This document shows positions 59,119 to 64,000 of a DNA stretch of 64,000 nt, in pieces. The stretch spans positions 47,368,001-47,432,000 of the forward strand of contig CM075943.1 in the NCBI GenBank assembly GCA_038030265.1, in the 5' to 3' direction. The notes under the pieces were generated by a model that was not told where the DNA came from, made no database searches, and saw only the letters and a program-made list of their open reading frames with translations. This DNA comes from Corythucha ciliata. Lineage: Eukaryota; Arthropoda; Insecta; Hemiptera; Tingidae. A program made the translations under genes and the position numbers. Each line of letters starts with the position of its first letter. The first letter of the stretch is position 1.

Positions 59119-60696
59119 AACAAAGACGATCTTCAATTATTTAAGTACAAATCCCCTCACCCCCTTTCCCCATTCACCCCTTAACAAGACTATAAACATG
59201 TACATTACACTGTAAATTTTATAAGTCGATTGACATAACTATTTCCACGGAATTTCCTCCACCCTCTCCCACTTTCCAACTTGAATTCCAAGGAGAAAAA
59301 AAACCTCACTCGCCCGTAACCCTTATACAATTTTGCTTACCACGCTCAGCAAAATGAGAGAGAAAAAAGGGAAAAACTGCATGAAAGCATTCCAAGTAAA
59401 AATACTCTACACTTTTTTCCTCTTATCCCCCCCCCCTCACATCAACTAAAACCAAGATGTAAAGTACGATTTGTACAGTACCTGACTATGTAAATACTTT
59501 ACTGTGTAAATGCGTGTACAAAATAATTTTATTGTCTAGACTTTTGTGTGTTTGTTTCTTTAAAAAAAAAACAAAAAAAAACAAGCTCAATTCCTTTTTT
59601 GGGTGTACATTCCTGTAATTTCTAGTGGAAAAAGTTGTTTTTTCTTCATCTTTGTACGAAGTACTCTAATATATAATTTTTTTTGTATAAAAAATCTATT
59701 TAATTACTGTTGTAAGACAAAAAAAAGGGGGAATATACAAGATACACGATAAGGTTACCACATAATCACGTATGAGCTTTAATGTATCTTTTAAAATTAA
59801 AAAGTAAAAAAAGAAAAACATATCTATTAATTTATATTCAGGTATATAAATATATTTTTATGTTTCATTATTTATATTTCTTTATTGACACGAATTGGCA
59901 ATATCCTTCAATGACTATCACTATCAGAGGATCAAAATGGTCTGGCGGGGGCGTCCTGACCTTGGAAAAGCGGTGGTGTTGCCCCCCCCCCCCCCAGTTC
60001 AAGGAAAACAAGGCAAGATATTTGAGGGACCATTGACAGACGATTTAACTACTTAAAAGTGCCCAACAGAAAGCTAGGAAGGATGGGGAGGTGTGGCTTA
60101 GGTTGGCTTGTTTTGGGCGTCTACGAATTTTGGAGTCCCGGCCTGGCTAGAAACCTGGCAATGCGCCAAAGCCGCTCAGGGGCTTATACCGCGGGCGTTT
60201 CGGTCGTTGCGCGGCTTGTCACATACGCACATTGCCGGGAACGCTGACTGCGAAGCCGATTATGCGCCTTGTCACAGCTCACCGCTGCTCTGTAAGCCCG
60301 ACCCTTGGGCCTTGGCCTGCTTTCCTGCTTATGACGTTTAGAAAGAACGAAGTCCCGGCCCGAAAGTTGCCTTGAACGTTTCGTTTTTCTCCCATTCTTT
60401 CCGCCTAAACTGTCGGACTTGAGCCTTAGAGCACTGCCAAGTGTTGAAAGGCGAAGGAGTGAGATTCGCTCCTTCGCCATTTTCTTTACCAGCAATCGAA
60501 TGTTTTCTTTTTACCGGTTGCCTTATGCCTCAGGAGCCCCAGCTCGGTCGTTCGTCGTGACATCCTGGCACGGGTAGTGCAAGTCTCTACAGTAGGGAGC
60601 GAACATTTCTACCCTGGAAACCAAAATACCTGCGTTCCTCCTAACCTCGACGGACACTGGCTATTTGTTTAGAAAGAAGCAACTTATTTTGTTTAA
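59119..60696. other. 3' flank of giant-lens and gene-free stretch
   Basis: The first ~700 bp are AT-rich and probably include the 3' UTR; I did not identify a canonical AATAAA. 60060-60600 is more GC-rich with a 10-bp hairpin (GGCGAAGGAG/CTCCTTCGCC, 60450-60478). A short HIAGN...EAD peptide there is too little to call an RNase H remnant. Confidence 0.45.
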
Positions 60697-60903
60697 GGCT
60701 AGGGTTACTATCGGTTACTATGCAAGCGATTTCTGACGAAAATGTGTTCTGACGAGCTGTGACGAATTCACTTAAACAAACAAACGTCTGCTTTACAATG
60801 AAAGTGGTTACTATGGGAGAGAAATCCTTATCAGAATACGTAAGGGGGACAAACTCGTCAGAACAAATTTTCGTCATAAATCGCATGCATAATAACCGAA
60901 GCC
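60697..60903. mobile_element. Short MITE with ~48-bp imperfect inverted arms
   Basis: The left arm (CGGTTACTATGC, GCGATTTCTGACGAAAAT, GTTCTGACGAG; 60709-60757) matches the reverse complement of 60855-60899 with few differences. The ends are GGCT/AGCC. TA is present beside both ends, but a target duplication cannot be confirmed. Confidence 0.7.
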
Positions 60904-61694
60904 TAATATGGCAACAATTTGGTCTTCAGAAACCCACTATACTGGGAATTTAGACGAATAGTGTTTCGGACCGAAATTTGGGAAACGGGCAGAGTTGGGG
61001 GCAGACCAGAACTATTTCGTCTGAGAACTTACGGCCAAAGCTGGTTCTTCAGCCCTTAAGAACACCATTTAAGAGAAAAATTCTAGAAATGACAATCCCT
61101 TAAAACCACGTTAGTTCGACAAACGTACATCTTCGTTGTTTATCTGGGAAGTTGACATTTTACAGCCTGACGAGACGATTTTAGACAAACTCGAAACGCG
61201 GTCAAATCGACTGTTCCAAGCCCCCCGCCCCGCCCGCCACGCCCTCTAATCGTCATCGAGTTCAGATGAAGTGTGTTCAGAATCGTGCGAAAACCATAGA
61301 ATTTTTTAAAAGGGATTGGCATCCACTAGATGGCGTAAGATAGCCGTAAGCAGTTCGAGAGAGAATATCCCAAGGATAGGCAACAACCCGCAAGACCAAC
61401 CGTTCCCGGGTGACGGTGAGCCCGTGGCCCCGGGGGGGGGGGATGGGGCTAAAAAATGACCAGCCTTAGTCTACACTCTCATACTAATAACTTTAAAAAA
61501 GCGATTCATTGCAATTTTTGATTGAGGGGCCCCCCTATCATTTGGGAAGCGTAAGAAAGAGGGGGGGGGGGTCTAGCGTTTTGTACAACGCTTTTTAGTC
61601 CGATCGCTTTTCATTTTTATCAGATAATAAAATCCACTCGAAATAAAAAAAAAGCCTTGTCTAAAGCGACGGTGAGTCAATTTATCTGTGTAGA
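60904..61694. other. Region upstream of the aspartic protease
   Basis: G/C runs near 61433 and 61561; no gene. The 60 bp before the ATG are AT-rich (GATAATAAAATCC), possibly promoter, unproven. Confidence 0.4.
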
Positions 61695-63268
61695 ATGTTT
61701 CGAGTGATTGCGCTAATTTTATTGGCTCCGACGGGCATTCATGGTGTTTTTAAGTGAGTTTTACGCTGCGGATGAATTTAAAAATTAACATAATTTAGGT
61801 AAAATCATTGTATCAATAGGGTGCCCTTGTGTAGAGCGAGTTTTAGTGGTAAGCACCTGCGAGCAGCCCGTGAAACAATTCATCCGTCAAATTGGACTAT
61901 TTCTCTTGTTAATAATTACAACGTACGTAAACAGAAAGTGGGTTTTAACAATTTTTTTAAACGTTTCTTTGTTGTGTTTCAAGACATTTTACTACGGCTC
62001 AATATGCCTCGGCACACCCTGTCAAAATTTCAAAGTTATATTCGACACTGGCTCATCGCAACTGTGGGTACCGTCGTCGGCTGAAGGAAAACCGACCGGT
62101 TTTAATCAAACAAAGTCGACGACTTATCACACACATGGAAGACCGTTTGAGATGAAATACGCCAAGGGGCAAGTGTCGGGACTTCAGGCCGAGGATACGT
62201 TGAGGGTTTGTAGAATTATGCACAAGTTATACAACACCCCAGAATTAACCGACTAATTTTAGCTGGGCGCTCTTGAAATTGTGAATCAAACGTTTGGAGA
62301 GGTTTTAACTGAGTCGAACGATATCAACACGGATGTATTCGACGGAGTGTTCGGTTTAAGGTTTAAATCATTCGACGAGAACGTTGTCACTCCGTTACAA
62401 AATATGATGGACCAAGGGGTTTTGAGTGACGCCGTCGTGTCATTTTATTTCAACAGGCAAGCCGTCAATAATATTCAACACAAAGACCAACTCTAAAAGA
62501 AAGACATTTTGTAGATATAATGAAGGCAACAAAGATGGTGAAGTTGTTTTTGGCGGCTATGACGAGTCGCTCGTGGACGCGGAGAGTTTAAAAAACTCCA
62601 TCAAACTTATTTCACCGCGAACTTGGGAGTTTAATTTTGAAAGGTTTAAAAGGAACCAAAAAAATTGGTTCTAAATTAAAACTTGAATAATTGGCAGATT
62701 TTCCTGGGGGAATAAAACAGCGAAGCCAACGGGGGGGAAACCCGAATTCACGGCCATGGCCGACACAGGGAGCTCACTCATCAGCGGCCCACGTGGCGTC
62801 ATCGACGAATTTTTAAAAGATATTTCCCTCAGGACAATCGACGGTCTCGCTTACGTAATTTAAAAAAAAAAAAATTATCGTTAAACGTTCATCCTAAATT
62901 TTGTTTCACCTCAATCGCAGGTCGATTGTGACTCCGTTTCAAGTTTGCCGACGGTGTCATTAACAATTCAATCTTTTAACTATTCCCTTGGCCCTGAAGA
63001 CTACGTCCTTGAGGTATACAATTATTCACCACCCATCCCCATAACTAAAAACGCCCAAAAAAAAGGCGCGGCATTAAACCTTAACAACAATAAAAAAATC
63101 GCACGATTCCAGATAAACGACTATTGCATCATTGCGTTCGACGCTTCGTCATGGTCGAACGATGACAATTCGTGGACTCTGGGTGACGCATTCCTCAGGA
63201 AATTCTACACGATTTTCGACTACGGAAGGGGAAGTATAACGTTTGGAACATTTAAAACTGGACTGTAG
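61695..63268 (+). CDS. Pepsin-like aspartic protease (peptidase A1), eight exons
   Basis: Exons are 61695-61753, 61820-61922, 61984-62205, 62263-62456, 62515-62643, 62698-62854, 62921-63013 and 63113-63268, giving 370 aa with phases consistent throughout. Residues 1-17 are a signal peptide ([16 protein letters not shown]). A propeptide ([18 protein letters not shown]) follows, then [10 protein letters not shown], catalytic DTGSS at D75, flap Tyr113 (MKYAKGQ), [20 protein letters not shown], the second DTGSS at D258 ([13 protein letters not shown]), and [16 protein letters not shown]. The protein should be secreted or lysosomal. The Cys pair usual after the first active site in pepsins is absent. 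The 290s-320s Cys pair (VDC, DYC) is kept. Introns are 54-99 bp; intron 4 uses a GC donor. The length suits the family, so the gene is probably functional. Confidence 0.88.
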
Positions 63269-63337
63269 ACCCTTTAAAAAGACACATAAAAAGGAGGAGC
63301 GGTGGGTGTGTGCTTTCTCTACGAAAACATCACCGAA

Positions 63338-63343
63338 AATAAA
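63338..63343 (+). terminator. Poly(A) signal of the aspartic protease gene
   Basis: AATAAA 70 bases after the TAG stop and close to an A-rich site near 63359. It is a plausible cleavage signal for this transcript. Confidence 0.6.
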
Positions 63344-64000
63344 GGAAATTTTAGAAGAAAAAAACAACTTTCTCTGTTCTAATTAATTCCAAACCTCATC
63401 GAGGGCATTAAAACGACCCATCCTTTATTCGGGGTCATTAAATATCTTCATCGGACACTCATTGCTGCAGCGATAAATTATGAGCCGTATTAAAACGAAA
63501 AGAGATAGTTTTGTTCCTAGCTCCCGTTTTAACTCTTCGCCAACCCCTCCTCACTATACCGTACCAACACGCAAAGAAAAAGGTCTTCAATCATTTTTGT
63601 GGTTGAGAGGCAACTCAACCGACTAAACAGTTTAATTAATAGGTATATATATAAAGAGCGATACGACGAACGAAAGATTCGGTACCTAGTGAAAAAAAAA
63701 AAAAAAAAAAATCGAGTCGGTTTACTGACTCGATACGAAATTAATGAATTTTAATAGACGACAGGCGGTTCGTTGCGTTGAGTCTGGGGATCAATTTAAT
63801 CGAGCTGAACAGACTTTATCCACTCCTGTAAAGCGGCTTGAAAGTGAGAGCGTTAGAATGGGGAGATGTAATGTGTTTCCCGTACGAATCAATAAGCAAG
63901 TTTAACTTCAAAACACGGTATTTATCAAGTGCTGGCTCAAGTCATAATTCCTTCGACAAAAATCCGGCACAAAACCCCCAACACAGAGGCAACCCCTGAA
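63344..64000. other. Right-edge flank
   Basis: No gene seen. TATATATAAAG at 63644-63656 could be a TATA box for a rightward gene beyond the window. An A18 run and an 8-bp hairpin (ATCGAGTC/GACTCGAT, about 63710-63733) follow. Confidence 0.35.

Noticed and set aside
60059..60341. Possible RNase H motif (HIAGNADCEAD) in a GC-rich patch
   Set aside because: A single short motif with no neighbouring RT or integrase blocks; chance is likely.

Overview
The window looks like a repeat-dominated stretch of an arthropod nuclear genome. The reasons are a giant-lens/Argos-type EGF antagonist gene with ordinary GT-AG introns, a multi-exon pepsin-like protease, the last exon of an EFL1-type ribosome-assembly GTPase, and an arthropod-style mix of transposons (BEL/Pao, R1-clade and RNase H-bearing non-LTR elements, copia, terminal-inverted-repeat elements). 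I cannot name the species. Long G/C homopolymer runs and CT/CA microsatellites are frequent.

Layout. 1-10748: two nearly identical BEL/Pao copies, A and B, joined head to tail through one LTR (3832-4203). Both carry the same disabling frameshifts. Copy B is further broken by a 933-bp insertion carrying three tRNA-like genes, a 1.28-kb replacement by LINE and repeat sequence, and a 551-bp deletion in integrase. 12.2-18.9 kb: a decayed RNase H-type LINE lying in a ~175-bp tandem repeat, with a younger R1-clade LINE nested inside it (11-bp target duplication, uninterrupted frame). 19.0-20.4 kb: a foldback element and a copia remnant. 20.9-21.3 kb: EFL1 last exon on the minus strand. 21.4-54 kb: no confident host gene, but many mobile and tandem-repeat structures. 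They include a second R1-clade LINE (15-bp target duplication), a 17-bp minisatellite, a 155-bp inverted array, and a degenerate ~30-bp repeat family that fills about 7 kb in nine blocks in both orientations. Where ends can be seen, that family sits inside elements with CAGTGGCG-type or CCAGT-CCGGC-type terminal inverted repeats.

Host genes at the right end: 54.7-59.1 kb encodes a secreted giant-lens-like protein of 271 aa in four coding exons, with a 3.3-kb first intron. 61.7-63.3 kb encodes a complete 370-aa aspartic protease in eight exons with short introns, one of them apparently GC-AG. I see no operon-like or pathway link among the three host genes. Most of the sequence between them is mobile-element debris.
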